This document shows, one piece after another, positions 1 through 10,520 of a stretch of DNA of 64,000 nt. The DNA comes from Micropterix aruncella. Its lineage: Eukaryota > Arthropoda > Insecta > Lepidoptera > Micropterigidae. The stretch spans positions 28,227,659 through 28,291,658 of the forward strand of contig OX155963.1 of NCBI GenBank assembly GCA_944548615.1. The letters are read 5' to 3'. The position numbers and the translations under genes are program-made. The notes under the pieces were generated by a model. It ran no database searches, had not been told where the DNA came from, and worked only from the letters and a program-made list of their open reading frames with translations. Numbering within the stretch: the stretch's first letter is position 1; each line of letters opens with the position of its first letter.

Positions 1-246
1 GCGATGAAATACAACTGTCTTTGGGCAAAGGTTGTATGTACGTGAGGAATTACATAGTTCGTCCCTTCAGCCATTCTAGTTGGTCTTTGCTGCTGGCTTC
101 GGGAACGTTTCTCTAAGGTCTTGTAAAAATGTATTAGGCATTGTTTCACGAACAACTGACGAATATCCAAAACACTTGCTTCGCTGAACAGCAGGTCAGA
201 GTCATGGCGGGGATGTTTTCTGTAAGTAACCCTCAATATGTAATGG
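1..246 (-). pseudogene. LINE reverse transcriptase, C-terminal region (partial at window edge)
   Basis: The minus strand reads open from about 246 to the window edge. The text is typical of the region after the RT domain in Jockey/CR1-like LINEs: a segment reading SVLDIRQLFVKQ, a basic run, then a VIPHVHTTFAQRQLYF-like motif that in these families precedes the 'KLYNxLP' C-terminus. The true C-terminus lies off the left edge. The upstream part is cut at about 242 by the 120-bp-repeat element, so no RT catalytic motifs are present. The family call rests on motif memory, not on a search. Confidence 0.6.
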
Positions 247-930
247 AATCTAAGGTAACTAATTTAACCATCTTCGAAGGATCGTAGCGTCATGAAAATT
301 GGCAGCTGTATGTAGTTCTGATGACAATACAATAATATGGTACTGTCGAAATGATCTGATGATGGAGTCGGAAGATATGAACTGGAACTTCATGATGGAA
401 CATCATATCATAGCTGTGTTTGGACTTGTTAGGAAAGTCTTGGAATGATCTTTGACCACGATTAGGTTTCAATGTCTGATGATGAAGCCGGAAGATAGGC
501 ACTGGAATTCCATGATGGAATATCGTATCATAGCCGTATTTGGACTTGTTAGAAAGGTCTTGTAATGAACGTTGACCATGATTAAGTTTCAAGGTCTGAT
601 GATGAAGCCGGCAGACAGGAACTGGCATTCCATTATGGAATATGCACTTGCACTTGCGAGAAAGGTCACGTAATGGACTTTGAACACGATCAGGTTTCAA
701 GGTTATAACAAACCTATTATACATTGACTTGCAAATATTAAGTGTAAATAGAGTAAATATTGACATAGGTGCCTGTATAAAATGTATATAGACCTGTACA
801 TAGAGAGTGTAAATAGAATAATATTGATATATCTATATACGATGTATATTGACGTGTAAATAGGGTAGTAGGATTCAGTCTTCGGTACGTTTCTCACCTT
901 GGCTTGGGTGGGATGGTGGTTAATAATATC
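242..930 (-). repeat. TR120 element, left copy (three ~120-bp internal repeats)
   Basis: Three direct repeats with an exact 120-bp period start near 361, 481 and 601; each carries a GATGAAGCCGG-like box and a HindIII-free AT-rich remainder. A second copy sits at 58575-59272 on the opposite strand. Homology between the two ends sharply at the box TTAGATTCCATT (rc here at 242-253). Because 120 is a multiple of three, one frame (290-766, minus) stays open across the repeats with a 40-residue period; that alone does not show coding. An AT-rich stretch at 720-880 with TCAATATTTACA-type words follows. I do not recognise the family. Confidence 0.7.
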
Positions 931-982
931 ATGTCGCTAGCGTCACCTAGCGGAACCGGGCGAAAGCGTGTTTTTTAGTTTT

Positions 983-1548
983 TTAACCCTTTACCAGGAA
1001 TATCGGTCTCACAGACCGCTAAGGTTTCTTAGAAACGGTTCCAGACCGTCCCCGTTCCCCCACCCTTCAGCGACCCAACGCTCCCAGTGGTCTCCTATTA
1101 TTTACTCGGTGGCGATTGTGTCTATAGGAGCGTCTTTTTCATTGTTTTAGTGCCGTTTAAAAAAGTTTTAATTATTAGTACCGGTCTTTGAGACCTTCCG
1201 CAGAGGTACCGATGGTCATGGACAAACTTGAAAAAAGAAAACTTGCAAATTCTGTCCATACACCAGGAAGCGCAAGACAGGCTATAAATGCATCAAATAC
1301 TCGGTTCTCGGATCCTATATGTGTAGAGTGTTCTATTAAGGTCTGCAAACATGTGCTCCGAGTACGACATAAGTGTTACTTATAATAAGACAGACAATAC
1401 ATATAACTGTCATCCCTAACTCTTTCGTACCTAAATAAGATGTTGTGAGTTAGAAGTGTGTTTTATTATCAATAATTTAAAATAGAGGTCCCACAGACCG
1501 ATGTTTCCTATTACGTAGTTTAAAATCATGTTCCCAGTAAAGGGTTAA
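983..1548. mobile_element. piggyBac-like remnant with TTAA target duplication
   Basis: TTAA at 983-986 is followed by CCCTTTACCAGG; the right end reads CCAGTAAAGGG followed by TTAA at 1545-1548. CCCTTT termini flanked by TTAA are the hallmark of the piggyBac superfamily. The subterminal regions also match as an inverted pair around a GGTCT(C/G)ACAGACCG-type box near 1005-1019 and 1486-1501. At 558 bp the element is far too short for a full transposase (about 550-600 codons), so it is an internally deleted copy. Confidence 0.75.
1188..1385 (+). pseudogene. Possible piggyBac transposase C-terminal cysteine-rich tail
   Basis: Inside the TTAA-flanked element an open frame ends with cysteines spaced as in DPICVECSIKVCKH...HKCY. 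piggyBac transposases end in a cysteine-rich, RING-like domain, and position just inside the right terminus fits. The start codon shown is arbitrary because the rest of the transposase is missing. An unrelated cysteine-containing frame remains possible. Confidence 0.4.
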
Positions 1549-1735
1549 TAAAATATTTTATATTATTCTTTTATTTTACGATTAACATTGATTATATATC
1601 CAATTCGATTGCTCAACGATGTACTACGATTTGGAAACCGGCATAGGTTATAAAATAATAGGGCTACTAAGCTAGTAAATAATTAAATTAGACAGAAAGG
1701 GTAATGCAAGCTAAGCTTGAATTAAGTAGCTGATA

Positions 1736-2052
1736 TACAGGTTAAGTTTCAATTAATTGGCATCCATCAAGGGGGTTAATCAGTATGGGCAAGTAAACTA
1801 CTTTTAATATTTTTTTTGAACAAAAAATTTTTTTTTTATTTGAAAATTTGAAGAACTTGACTTTAATAAAAGTTTGACGCGCGCTGCGCCATTTAGCGGT
1901 AGGTAAAATATCACTTGTAAACAATATTGGCGACATTTTTCAAAAAATAAAACTTTTTTTTTAATGTGTTTTTTTCATATTTTTTTATTTAAAGCTGCTT
2001 ACCTGCTCGTACTGATTCACCCCCTTGAAGGATGCCGGTTAAAATCGCTATG
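1736..2052. mobile_element. MITE-A, copy 1 (long terminal inverted repeats)
   Basis: The left arm has GGCATCCATCAAGGGGGTTA then AATCAGTATGGGCAAG; the right arm, reverse-complemented, has GGCATCCTTCAAGGGGGTGA then AATCAGTACGAGCAGG. The centre holds the box TAGCGGTAGGTAAAATAT. The same architecture recurs at 13570-13936 and 42890-43178. No coding capacity. The outer TATACAGG-like end suggests Tc1/mariner-type TA targeting. Confidence 0.7.
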
Positions 2053-2205
2053 TGCGAGTGTATGGGTGTTGGTGTGTGTTTGTGTGATGGAGAGTGTGTA
2101 TGTGTGCGTGCATGTGCATTTGTATGTGTGTGTACGTGTATATAAGTATGTGTGGGTGTGTGTATCTATTGTGTGAATGTGCTTGTGGGTGCTTGTATGT
2201 GTATG
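2053..2205. repeat. Degenerate TG/TGTG microsatellite
   Basis: An imperfect (TG)n tract with interspersed TA and GA, directly abutting MITE-A. Open frames across it (valine and cysteine rich) are composition artefacts. Confidence 0.9.
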
Positions 2206-2691
2206 CTAATTCAATCCGATCTGATAATCAGTTTTTCACGTACCTCCAATATAATAGCTTTTCAATACCCCCAAATATGTCAATATCGTTAAAGCATACA
2301 TTGTATGCATGCATAACGCGCGGCAATAACGAATTGGAACCATAGTTAGTGTTGAACCTTGGTACGTAAAAATTGTTATTTACATCGCTCTTTAACAGTT
2401 TTATGTATCAAAAATTACCGTGCTCTACCACAAAGCTTATGGGCATCAAAGAGTTAAACGCCTAGTTATATGTATGATAGATTCGAAGTGAGTAGCTTTA
2501 ATTAGAAAAATGTGTGGAGGAATTATCGTAGTGTTGCCAATTTAGGAGATTGATGCCTAGGAGGCAGGCCTAGCGGAATATGATGGTGTCAGCATAGCTG
2601 CGTCCTTTCGCAACAGCGATTGCTAAAATTGATACTGTTGCAGCGACCGACAACTATTTGGATTAGATATCTTCATGAAACTTTCTGAAAT

Positions 2692-2830
2692 CTTTGATCA
2701 TATATGGTGCTAGATTACTCAGTGCGATATGACGTTTTGGCAACCCTTATGCAGTCGGCGCTGATGGAATTATCCGGCGAAACTAACAGCAAGTTATTTG
2801 GCCATCTATAATACATTTGATAATGAATGT
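2692..2830 (+). repeat. Dispersed repeat family X, copy
   Basis: Shares an ordered set of words with 8055-8275, 32955-33070 and 48790-48915 (minus): ATATATGG...TAGATTGCTCA, then CGATTTGGCAACCCTTA, then GCGCTGATAG, then GCGAAACTAA, then ATTTGGCCATCTATAAT. Shorter pieces lie at 1590-1640 and near 21055-21100. No open frame. Probably a short interspersed non-autonomous element of unknown class. Confidence 0.55.
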
Positions 2831-3315
2831 TTTTTTTTTTTAATATAAAGCACTGTTTTTTTTAATACAAAGGACTGACTAATTTCAAAAAAAGCATTAA
2901 TTAACCTATGACAACAAATAATAAAATTCAATTATTAGTTCCATCAATCAAATTTTTAATAGGACTGGGCTGGTCTATAGGTTTGAGAAACCCTCTTCTA
3001 GAAGATCCAATAATAACGAATCCATTGTTCCATAAGACAAGGGTTTTTCACTTCCTGTTATAGAGACGATGTTCGGTTGTATACTTAGTACTTGCAATGT
3101 CGTGAGGATGTTGCTATGGAGGAATCCCTCATGGTCGACTTTACGGAATTGCGATTTTTTTAGGACCACATTTTAAATTGGTTTAGTGAGCCGTTTTACT
3201 AGAATGTTTAAATAATTTATTGTATTATAAGAGATTTGTCCACCGTTGAACGGGTGGGACGAACAATAAAATAAAATTTAAAAAAAAACATTGTGGGACT
3301 AATCAGTTGGGTGAA

Positions 3316-3344
3316 AAATCAATATTTCATAAAAATATTGATTT
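3316..3344. repeat. Perfect 12-bp hairpin
   Basis: AAATCAATATTT and its exact reverse complement are separated by 5 bases. AT-only arms make this the weakest of the window's hairpins. Confidence 0.6.
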
Positions 3345-3565
3345 CCCTGCATATATGACGACATAAATGATCAAGTCTGCACTTGGTCACGTTTTCCAGA
3401 AGTAATCATTAAATATCGGCAAAATGAGCTTTGGTTTAAGTAGATAGAGATAATTTCGATGACAAGCATTTTTTTGTACCGAATAGGATTTTGACTTTTA
3501 AGCCCACCAACCAACAGGAAGGGAAAAAAGTGAAGCCGTAATTTTCTTTTTCGAGGCGACGGAAA

Positions 3566-3697
3566 TATTGAAATCGAAGACTATCACGATTGTTTGAAAT
3601 TATAAAAGGTCTAAAAACGAAATTACCATATAAATGTTGTGCCAACCGACGTTTTGGCGATGTTGCAGCCGCCGTTGTTTAGAGTAGAGTGTTGGTA
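3566..3697 (-). mobile_element. Penelope-like element terminus, copy A
   Basis: The plus strand reads AAATCGAAGACTATC, then a TTATAAA box, then CAACCGACGTTTTGGCGA, GTTGCAGCCGCCGTTGTT. The same string in the same order occurs at 17713 and 23852. Reverse-complemented, it matches the sequence that follows a GIY-YIG reading frame at 34890-34980, which ties it to the 3' end of a Penelope-like element. Non-coding fragment only. Confidence 0.6.
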
Positions 3698-3740
3698 AAC
3701 CTATTTATAATGATTAAGATAATTTCCAGAAGTGTGTCCG

Positions 3741-4275
3741 GAGTTAGCCATGAAGACGCATTCTGTTCAGGGTTGGTCACACTCACGGGTCAACACCCAT
3801 CCAGCGTATAAAATCGAAGACTTTCGTTTTCTATCCTATTTATAACCCATCCAGCGGCCTCCACGCATGAAGTGCTAGTTCGGGAAAGATTCTGGCCTTA
3901 GGGCTAGTTTTCCCTAGGAATCAACCTTCTGGCGCTCCTGGACCGTCTGCTCACAGTGCGGCGTAAGCCAATCGATTGTGCAGTGTGCACTCTGAATAAC
4001 ACTCGCGGGATTCTGGAAGCAGTACTGTTTTCTATAGAGCGGGGGTGATTGCGGACCTTACGGTGACTACTCTTGAAACGACCATCGGCTACCCGATCCT
4101 GGGTAAACAGCCTGGCAAAGGATCTCGCGGATAAGGCGTTGGCCTCTTACGGGCATGTGGCGGAGCTTGACGGTGGACTGTTTTGTCCAAGTCTTCTGTC
4201 ACTTCACGGAAGATAGAACGACTAATCGTTAAAACTTCCTGAGGTGACGGGTTCGCCCGTTGTTGTCGACAACTC
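3741..4275 (+). mobile_element. R670 retroposon, copy 1 (5'-truncated, internally deleted)
   Basis: Begins within the R670 5' region (GAGTTAGCCATGAAGAC for consensus GAGTTGGCCACGAAGAC) and runs to the conserved 3' end GAGGTGACGGGTTCGCCCGT then GTCGACAAC. About 150 bp are missing after GGATCTCGCGG near 4130, and a 38-bp foreign piece lies at 3807-3844. Its 3' end directly abuts a minus-strand SINE-Y copy. Confidence 0.8.
3795..3856. repeat. 38-bp Penelope-terminus fragment flanked by a 12-bp direct repeat
   Basis: The word ACCCATCCAGCG stands at 3795-3806 and again at 3845-3856; intact R670 copies carry it once. Between the two lie 38 bp that start TATAAAATCGAAGACT and end CTATCCTATTTATA. Both are from the Penelope-like terminus, but the second is in the opposite orientation. 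This is a clean TSD around a self-inverted fragment. Confidence 0.85.
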
Positions 4276-5310
4276 TATTTGTCTGTCTGTGTGTCTGATT
4301 GTGTACATAAACGCTTAATCCGATTGAGCAGAAATTTGGCATGCAAGCATCAATTGGTCATACCAAGAATTGAAAGAGTTGTGGTTGAACGCAGTCTATT
4401 GGGGAAGCTCTAGTTCAGTAATGGTCAAACTTTTTCCACGACGGGCCTGAAAAGTAAAATAAATTTGAAGGCTAGAGTAAATTACAACTAAAAAGACATT
4501 TTGTTTTAAAATTTTCTTTAATATTTATTACGAAATTTACGAGGTGTAGGTACTATAAAAAAGAAACTGTATAATTTAATTGCTTGACGTTGAAGGCCTT
4601 GTTATGGTAGGTGTTTGTGAAACATGGAACTGCTTTTGATTGACAATTATGACCTCGTAAGCGGGTTCGAGCTGAGACTTTGTAAATTTTTCATGAGCAT
4701 AAAATGCTAGTTACACTCATCCTGCAATCTTTCACAAACTCTCCACTGAATATGGTTTGTTGTTTTTACGTATTTTGTAAGCCACAACGTATCCAGCTAA
4801 GGGTAGAAGCCTTCTGTCTACTGCTTAGTTTTGTAAACACATTCTGCTGTACAAACAGTTTTTTTGAGGTTTTTCACATTAATTTTCCTTCTGAGTCAAT
4901 CATGGAAGCATATTTTGTGTTAGCATGTCTTTTGTTAACCTCCTGCAACCCGCAATGAACGACAAACAGACGAGCAAGTCGCGGCAATTTCAGCTTCGCA
5001 TGCATCTTGCATGCACATTTTACGCGGCTACTGTATGCGTATTATATACTGTCTTCCGGACACCATTAATAATAAAATATACTTTAAAAGAGTCATTGCT
5101 GGCGGGCCGGATTAAATCCCGTCGCGGGCCGGAGTTGTCCCGCGGGCCGCACTTTGCCCACCGCTGCTCTAGTCATATTTAAATATCGAAATATAGGTCT
5201 TATAGCCAATTAAAACTTGCTATACAAATGCATTGTTAAACCGAAATTACATTATAAAATTTTGGCTGGAATAACTCATATTCACACAAATAATATTTAC
5301 ATATTACCGT
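4276..5310 (-). mobile_element. SINE-Y repeat, split by a hAT element
   Basis: 4276-4415 carries the family words (rc of CAATCGGATTAAGCGTTT and of TGATGCTTGCATGCCAAATT); 5167-5310 continues with the family's distal part (TAGTCATATTTAAATATCGAAAT, GCCGAAATTACATT-like, GGAATAACTCATA). The same order is uninterrupted at 8640-8925. The hAT insertion at 4416-5166 separates the two halves. Confidence 0.7.
4408..5174 (-). mobile_element. hAT element (Charlie/GTF2IRD2-like) with 8-bp TSD
   Basis: The element spans 4416-5166 between CTCTAGTT (4408-4415) and CTCTAGTC (5167-5174), an 8-bp TSD with one mismatch as expected for hAT. Left end CAGTAATGGTCAAACTTTTT; right end reverse-complemented CAGCGGTGGGCAAAGTGCGG with repeated CGGCCCGC boxes, typical of Charlie-type hATs. 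On the minus strand near 4807-4862 a frame reads LFVQQNVFTKLSSRQKAS and after a frameshift SYVVAYKIRKNNKPYS, which I recognise from the N-terminal half of GTF2IRD2/FAM200-type hAT transposases. Multiple stops and shifts: a dead, internally deleted copy. Plus-strand frames here are shadows. Confidence 0.75.
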
Positions 5311-6215
5311 ATTATCCATCAAACTGACCTAAAAGCTGTGACGAACTAGTCGTCACGTATTTAGCTTTATAATATGCAAACCCTAAAACACCATATAATT
5401 ATTAATAAAACTGTAATTTCAAACAAGCTCTCACCTGAGCCATCATCAATCGTACATTATAGCACGATGTTAAGTCGATTGTAAAAAGGCATCCCTAGTT
5501 AAGAATCGACCGGGAAGATATCGATTGCCAGTCGAATAAAATATATTCAGCTTCGAGAGGATTCCGACGGAGGCGGACGGGGCGACGGACCTCGGCCGAA
5601 GGGCCGGGGTCGCCGTTGGATTCTGCTACCCGCTAGATCACACGAGCAAACCACATTTTATAAAGTCCTGAACTATAGTAAAATATATCCGTCGCCACCA
5701 AACGACAATAAAGCCAGTGGGATTCGCGCCGCCCAGATCCGGAAACCCAGTATCCCGGGACGCCGACAAAAACCTTACCAGGCGAGTCTCTCCCAATAAT
5801 TCTTATGTATATCATAAAGTTAATTTAAGTTCTGAGTCTAGCACGGTGCGCCCTGGCCCGCGTCTGCACTCCCCTCTGCGTCCTCAGGATAGACGGCGTC
5901 CTGGTTCTGCCTTCTGATAACGACCCGAATAGCCACTTCCTGGAGCCGGGATGGCGCCCACTTATTTATAGTATCAAAATTACCACTGTCATCTTTTTCT
6001 CGGCGTTCCAGACACATTGTTTTTCAGACTTTTCAATATTACTTGTTTAGGAATACGAAAGGTTAAACGGGCAACGTTACAAAGCTTTGCATTCCCGCTG
6101 CCGTCATTACGGTTATGTCAAACGTCCTTCCCAAAGAGACATCATGCTCAAAATCTTTAAGTCCTTGGCTACTTGCCGGGAAGTTTTGGGGTGACACAAT
6201 CAATTTCTGAATGGT
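5311..6215. other. Unassigned; includes a GC-rich block at 5560-5960
   Basis: 5311-5555 is AT-rich with no recognised feature. 5560-5960 is strikingly GC- and CpG-rich for this window, with a CGGCCGAAGGGCCGGGG inverted motif near 5592-5608 and TATCCCGGGACGCCG near 5750. No convincing coding frame on either strand. It could be a retrotransposon UTR or LTR piece or an unmethylated regulatory island; the sequence does not decide. Confidence 0.4.
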
Positions 6216-6840
6216 ACACCGAAAGAAATATTGGATTTCTTATAACATTAATGTTTTGTTATTAGGGTTTTATACAGAATAATGATGTTACAACAGCAAT
6301 TTTGTTGAATTCCATGGAATATTTTTAAAATCAATTACTCGATTATATATATACATCAACATGTTCCTTACTGTAATTACGAAAACTTATATAGGTTCGA
6401 TATAATTCATGTTCCGACTTACGACCTTACGTATGAAATGACATGCTGTCATGATAGAAGCAAGAACTCGAGGTCGCGAAGTAGTGGAATATCATGACGT
6501 TTTGTTGGCCATCGTTTCGGAAAGATACAGAAATATTAAAATGTTGGAACACCTTTCTAGGTTGTTGCGAGCTACGCAAATACGAATACATATACACATA
6601 CTGCTGATTCATCCATACATTAGTATGTATATTAAAATATGTATGGTACTTCATTACGGCATTATACATTCCCATTATGTACGTATAATAGCTACAATAT
6701 AGCGTAGAGTAGTATACATACTGAAATGGTTCCACAACATGCCCGTGGTATGGTAAATACCGTCACTCCAACACCGTTACACGTTATGTAAATTCATATG
6801 TATGAACCACACTCCATGTTATATACGTAATACCTGTTGA
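6216..6840 (+). repeat. Dispersed repeat Z, copy 1
   Basis: Shares ordered words with 37290-37618 on the opposite strand: ACACCGA/ACTGAGAAA then ATATTGGATT, GTTATTAGGGTTTTATACAG, TTACTCGATTATAT, and at the far end CACCAACACCGTTAC-like and ACATACGTAATACCTGTTGA. Here about 300 extra bases (6430-6720) separate the two shared parts. No coding sequence recognised. Confidence 0.5.
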
Positions 6841-8050
6841 AATTAGTGTATTTCCGTGTATTACAGAGTTATATTTCTTTACGTGTATTTGCTCACATAT
6901 GGTCGATTTACACAACATTTCGACTTGGTCTATTTTCCAGTATACCTACCGACGATAGTATTCAGTATTCAGTATTCAGTATTCAATTTATTCATTCAGA
7001 ATATACAATAAAAGCATGAATTATGAATTAAAGGTAATTATCGTATATTAGAATTCGTCAGTTTATATGTAGATATAAAATTATTAAAGAATAAATAATT
7101 ATTCGACAATAGCGTTGACTAAAGTCGGCATTACACGGCAGAAAAATAAAATAAAATAACATAAAAATAGAGCTGAATCCATGTACATGAGTATACATAT
7201 AAAATAGATAATTATTATAAGAATATTAATAGTCATCAAGCACTTTAAACAAAAAATTATCACATAATAGGAAGTATCAAAACAAAATTGGAAAAAAACA
7301 ATGTACCTATGTATATGATCAGGTATGTTACATTACACATTGTAATCTACATATTAAATATTAAATGCATAATATTATTATTAAACAATAAGAATTAAAA
7401 TAAGGTACCTGAAAGTTACATATTAATATTATTCCCATTTGAAAGAATTGGCATGCTCAAAAAAATCACCCAGCTTATAGAAAGCATGTGTGGAGTGCAG
7501 CTTTTGTTTAATAAACCTTTTAAACGCCTTTGTTTCCATCTTTCTTGTGGAGAGTGGTAGAGCTTATAGCTCAAATATCCAAAGGACTTTTGTGTCTGCG
7601 TAAGGCGTACTTTAGGCAGGATATATTATATACTATTCTGTACTACGATATATTTAAATTTTATGAGCTTAGTCCAAACATGACCAAATGTTGGCGATAC
7701 CACAGTATATTTTAATGACGGTCCGAAGCGGCAGGAAAAAATTAACTTAAATTCCTTGCAGGCAATCAGAGCAAATATCGGCGTGTCGTTCTGAAACCCG
7801 TCCTTGTGGCAAACGACCAATATAACATGTGTATCGGCGCATGCGTACTCTCCAAAAGGGATGCAATAATGAGTTGTATCTTTGGGACATTGCTCTCACC
7901 ATCATTCCTTGACCAAACCTTTATTTTGTGAACCCTCATGTATTATTCATGTAGGCGTGATTAATAAAAATAATAATAATAATCCCAATATTTAGATGAA
8001 AATACGAGCTTATTACCTTGTAGCAATAACTTACGGATATCACAATTTAA
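6841..8050. other. AT-rich stretch, nothing recognised
   Basis: Contains a short run of the 9-mer ATTCAGTAT (6959-6984) and otherwise AT-rich sequence. Short open frames near 7530-7820 show no family features. Confidence 0.5.
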
Positions 8051-8054
8051 GACT

Positions 8055-8275
8055 ATATAATTGATTATATATGGCATAAGATTGCTCAATGCCATAATAC
8101 GATTTGGCAGCCCTTAAGATATTTAGGTTTCGCTGATAGCATTGTCAACAATTACCTATTTATATGGCCATTTATAATTACTTGGTATGCACAGTATTCT
8201 GGCTTAAATGTATGTACCTGTAACATGAATTGTATCTGTAACTCGATATGAATTGATAATGAATGGTTTAATATA
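8055..8275 (+). repeat. Dispersed repeat family X, copy
   Basis: Carries ATATATGGCATAAGATTGCT, ATACGATTTGGCAGCCCTTA, TATATGGCCATTTATAAT in family order, with a longer 3' part that ends ATTGATAATGAATGG. Confidence 0.55.
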
Positions 8276-8608
8276 AAGGACTGATAGGTTATAAAAAAGT
8301 TTTTTTTAACGAAAGAGAATTTAATTATTGGTGCTATCTATCGCATTTGTATAACGGCTGATTACATTACAGAAATAATATATCGTAGATTTTAAAGTTT
8401 ACAATCGTATCATCAAATATGTATGTACCGGATCGGTGTTTATATGGCGTTATAAAAAGAAATACAAAAATGAACAACAGAAATGATTAGTTAAATACAA
8501 AATAATTGTCAATTTTCTCTACTTTCCTCTCACCTCATCTCACCAACTGACGGCCCATCAACTATTTTGAAAGCGCATTTTTTTTCGAGATGAAGACGGA
8601 TTTATACG

Positions 8609-8630
8609 ATTGCCCCCCCCCCCCCCCCCC
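8609..8630. repeat. Poly-C run
   Basis: An uninterrupted run of about 20 cytosines. Similar C or G runs occur at 21409-21470, 31176-31190 and 41711-41725. Confidence 0.9.
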
Positions 8631-8639
8631 TCTCGACGA

Positions 8640-8925
8640 CTAAGACAATTTCCAGACTGAAGTCCCTCTGAATGTCTGTGTGAGTGTGTGTGTGTGTATT
8701 TCTCCACGACAGCGACCAAACGCTTCATCCGATTGAGCTGAAATTCGTCATGAAAGATTGTGCTTGATATCGGTCCACCAGAGGGCGCGCTAGTCATACT
8801 TCAATCTCGAAATATTGTACTTGGAATTCGGTACACAGGTGCCTTGTTGGGCCGAAATTACATTGCGAAATTTTGGTTGAAATATATCTCATACAAGAGA
8901 CACAAATAATATTTGAAGTCAGCCA
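8640..8925 (-). mobile_element. SINE-Y repeat, most complete copy
   Basis: Reads (minus sense in its first half) a CT/GT-rich end, then rc of CAATCGGATGAAGCGTTTGG, then CCACCAGAGGGCGCGCTAGT, CTCGAAATATTG, GGCCGAAATTACATTGCGAA. Other copies: 4276-5310 (minus), 13960-14105 (plus), 53330-54185 (plus). No recognised pol III boxes, so 'SINE' is a working label. Confidence 0.55.
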
Positions 8926-9714
8926 TACATTAATTAAATAGTAAGACCCTTAAAAGCGGCGACGCTTGCGAAGCGTGGATCGTTCGTTATTCGAATGCGA
9001 TGGCTTGCGGCGATCCGCGTTTTCGATTTCATTTTTAAATTGAGTGAGCTGACGCTCGTTCTAAATTCAATATTTCATTGCGTTGCGTCGCATATTAACA
9101 GGAATGTTCGCCATCTGTTTATCGACGTTATTTATGAAATGAATATTTAGATGAAATAAGTTCCTGGCTACTTAGCGGGAAAGTTTGAGGTAATTTTATT
9201 TGACTGGTGTAAAAAATATTCGAGAAACATCTTGCAGGTGCTTGTGAATTTTGTGTGTAATTATGTGAAATTGTGATTTTGTGACCTGTTAATTTCCTTA
9301 ACATGTCATTAATTTCATGAACATGGCGTTCATTAATGACGAAAACGACCAAAGCAAGCAAAATTAAAAATACTTCCTCATACCTATGTGGTTTTCGTAA
9401 ATGGATTTATATGCTCGAAGGTGGATTGCATACCTACGGCGGCCGTCTGTTGTGTGGATGAAAGCGAATTGAGACAGGTTTACGAGGTGCTCTCGATCCC
9501 TTAGTATTTTTGGAAAGTGCAGCTTATCAAGTGCGTTGTCATGCGGTACGGCGATGCGGCCGCGGCCACAGATTAAAGAAAGGGTGACTGCGCTATTTAC
9601 CGGAAGTGTCACGAAATTGTAAGAGATGATTTTTTCGATGAGTCTTTCGAATGACTACTAAATGAATCGCTTTTTGCAATAAGTTAATGGTAAAAGACAC
9701 ATTTTTAAAAACAA
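8926..9714. other. Unassigned
   Basis: Mixed-composition sequence, with small imperfect inverted motifs near 8960-9000 (GCGACGCTTGCGAAGCGT). Short minus-strand open frames at 9128-9612 show no recognisable domain. Confidence 0.4.
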
Positions 9715-10330
9715 GCTTTTATTAAAATGCTCTGGCCCGAGCCAACCTTGGGTGCAACAGCCATAAATGAATCATAATTGAATGCGTATACAAAATTTCG
9801 TTTCTATGCTGTTGACCGTTGAGGAGTCCCCTCGTTGGAAACCAACCCTGGGTGCAGCAACCCTGCCGTGTCGAAACTTAGTACGGCTATTATAATTGGA
9901 CACGTATACAAAAAATCATTTCTGTGTCGTTGACCGCTAAGAAGTCCTATCGTCGGGAGCCAACCCTGGGTGCAGCGTGTCGCGGTGTCGCGGTGAATTT
10001 AAAAACGAGCTATTCAACAAATATTCGTTTCTGTACTATTGACCGTTGAGGTTTCCCCTCTTCGAGAGCGAACCCTGGGTGCAGCAGCCCTATCGCGGTG
10101 GATTTCCGAGGGGCTATCATAATTGAATGCGTATACTTAATTTCGTTTCAGTGCTGTTGAACGTTAAGGTGTCCACGTCGGGATCCAACCCTGGAGAGTG
10201 CAGCAGCCATATCATGGTAAAATTTAGAACAGGCTATAATAATTGAATGCAGATACAAATGTGTGTGTCTGTGCTGTTGATCGTGGAAGAGTATCTTCGT
10301 ATGAAGCCGATCCTGGTTGTAAAATAAGGT
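9715..10330. repeat. Degenerate tandem array, unit ~103-120 bp, about five to six units
   Basis: The anchor CCAACCCTGGGTGCAGCA recurs (with changes) near 9741, 9841, 9960, 10070, 10185 and 10304. Between anchors the order is fixed: TATCGCGGTG, GGGCTAT.ATAATTGAATGC, GTATACAAAATTTCGTTTCT, GTGCTGTTGACCGTTGAGG, CCCCTCGTCGGGA. Units differ by substitutions and small indels, so the array is old. No coding. Confidence 0.75.
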
Positions 10331-10520
10331 CATGCTCAACACAAAATTCATTGTCATCGGAACTTATCCAACGTGTAAAATGTCAATTATCTAAGATAAT
10401 AGAAAGTGGTTCTAATTCAGCTTGCCAGATTTGACATAAACAAACACACAGTGCAACTAACATACGTTGCAAGGTAAATAAAAAGCTTGTAAAAGACGGA
10501 AAGCGAAAAGGCTGATTCCA

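Noticed and set aside
341..640. CTGATGA words in TR120 resembling a hammerhead ribozyme core
   Set aside because: The required GAAA after stem II is absent (GGAAG follows without a plausible stem II), and no paired stem I or III could be drawn.
290..766. 158-codon open frame in TR120, also open in the other copy
   Set aside because: The repeat unit is 120 bp (40 codons), so one open unit keeps all units open. The product is a low-complexity HHQTLKPN-type repeat with no domain.
4704..5182. Two plus-strand frames of 84-85 codons
   Set aside because: They lie inside the hAT element whose recognisable transposase text is on the minus strand.
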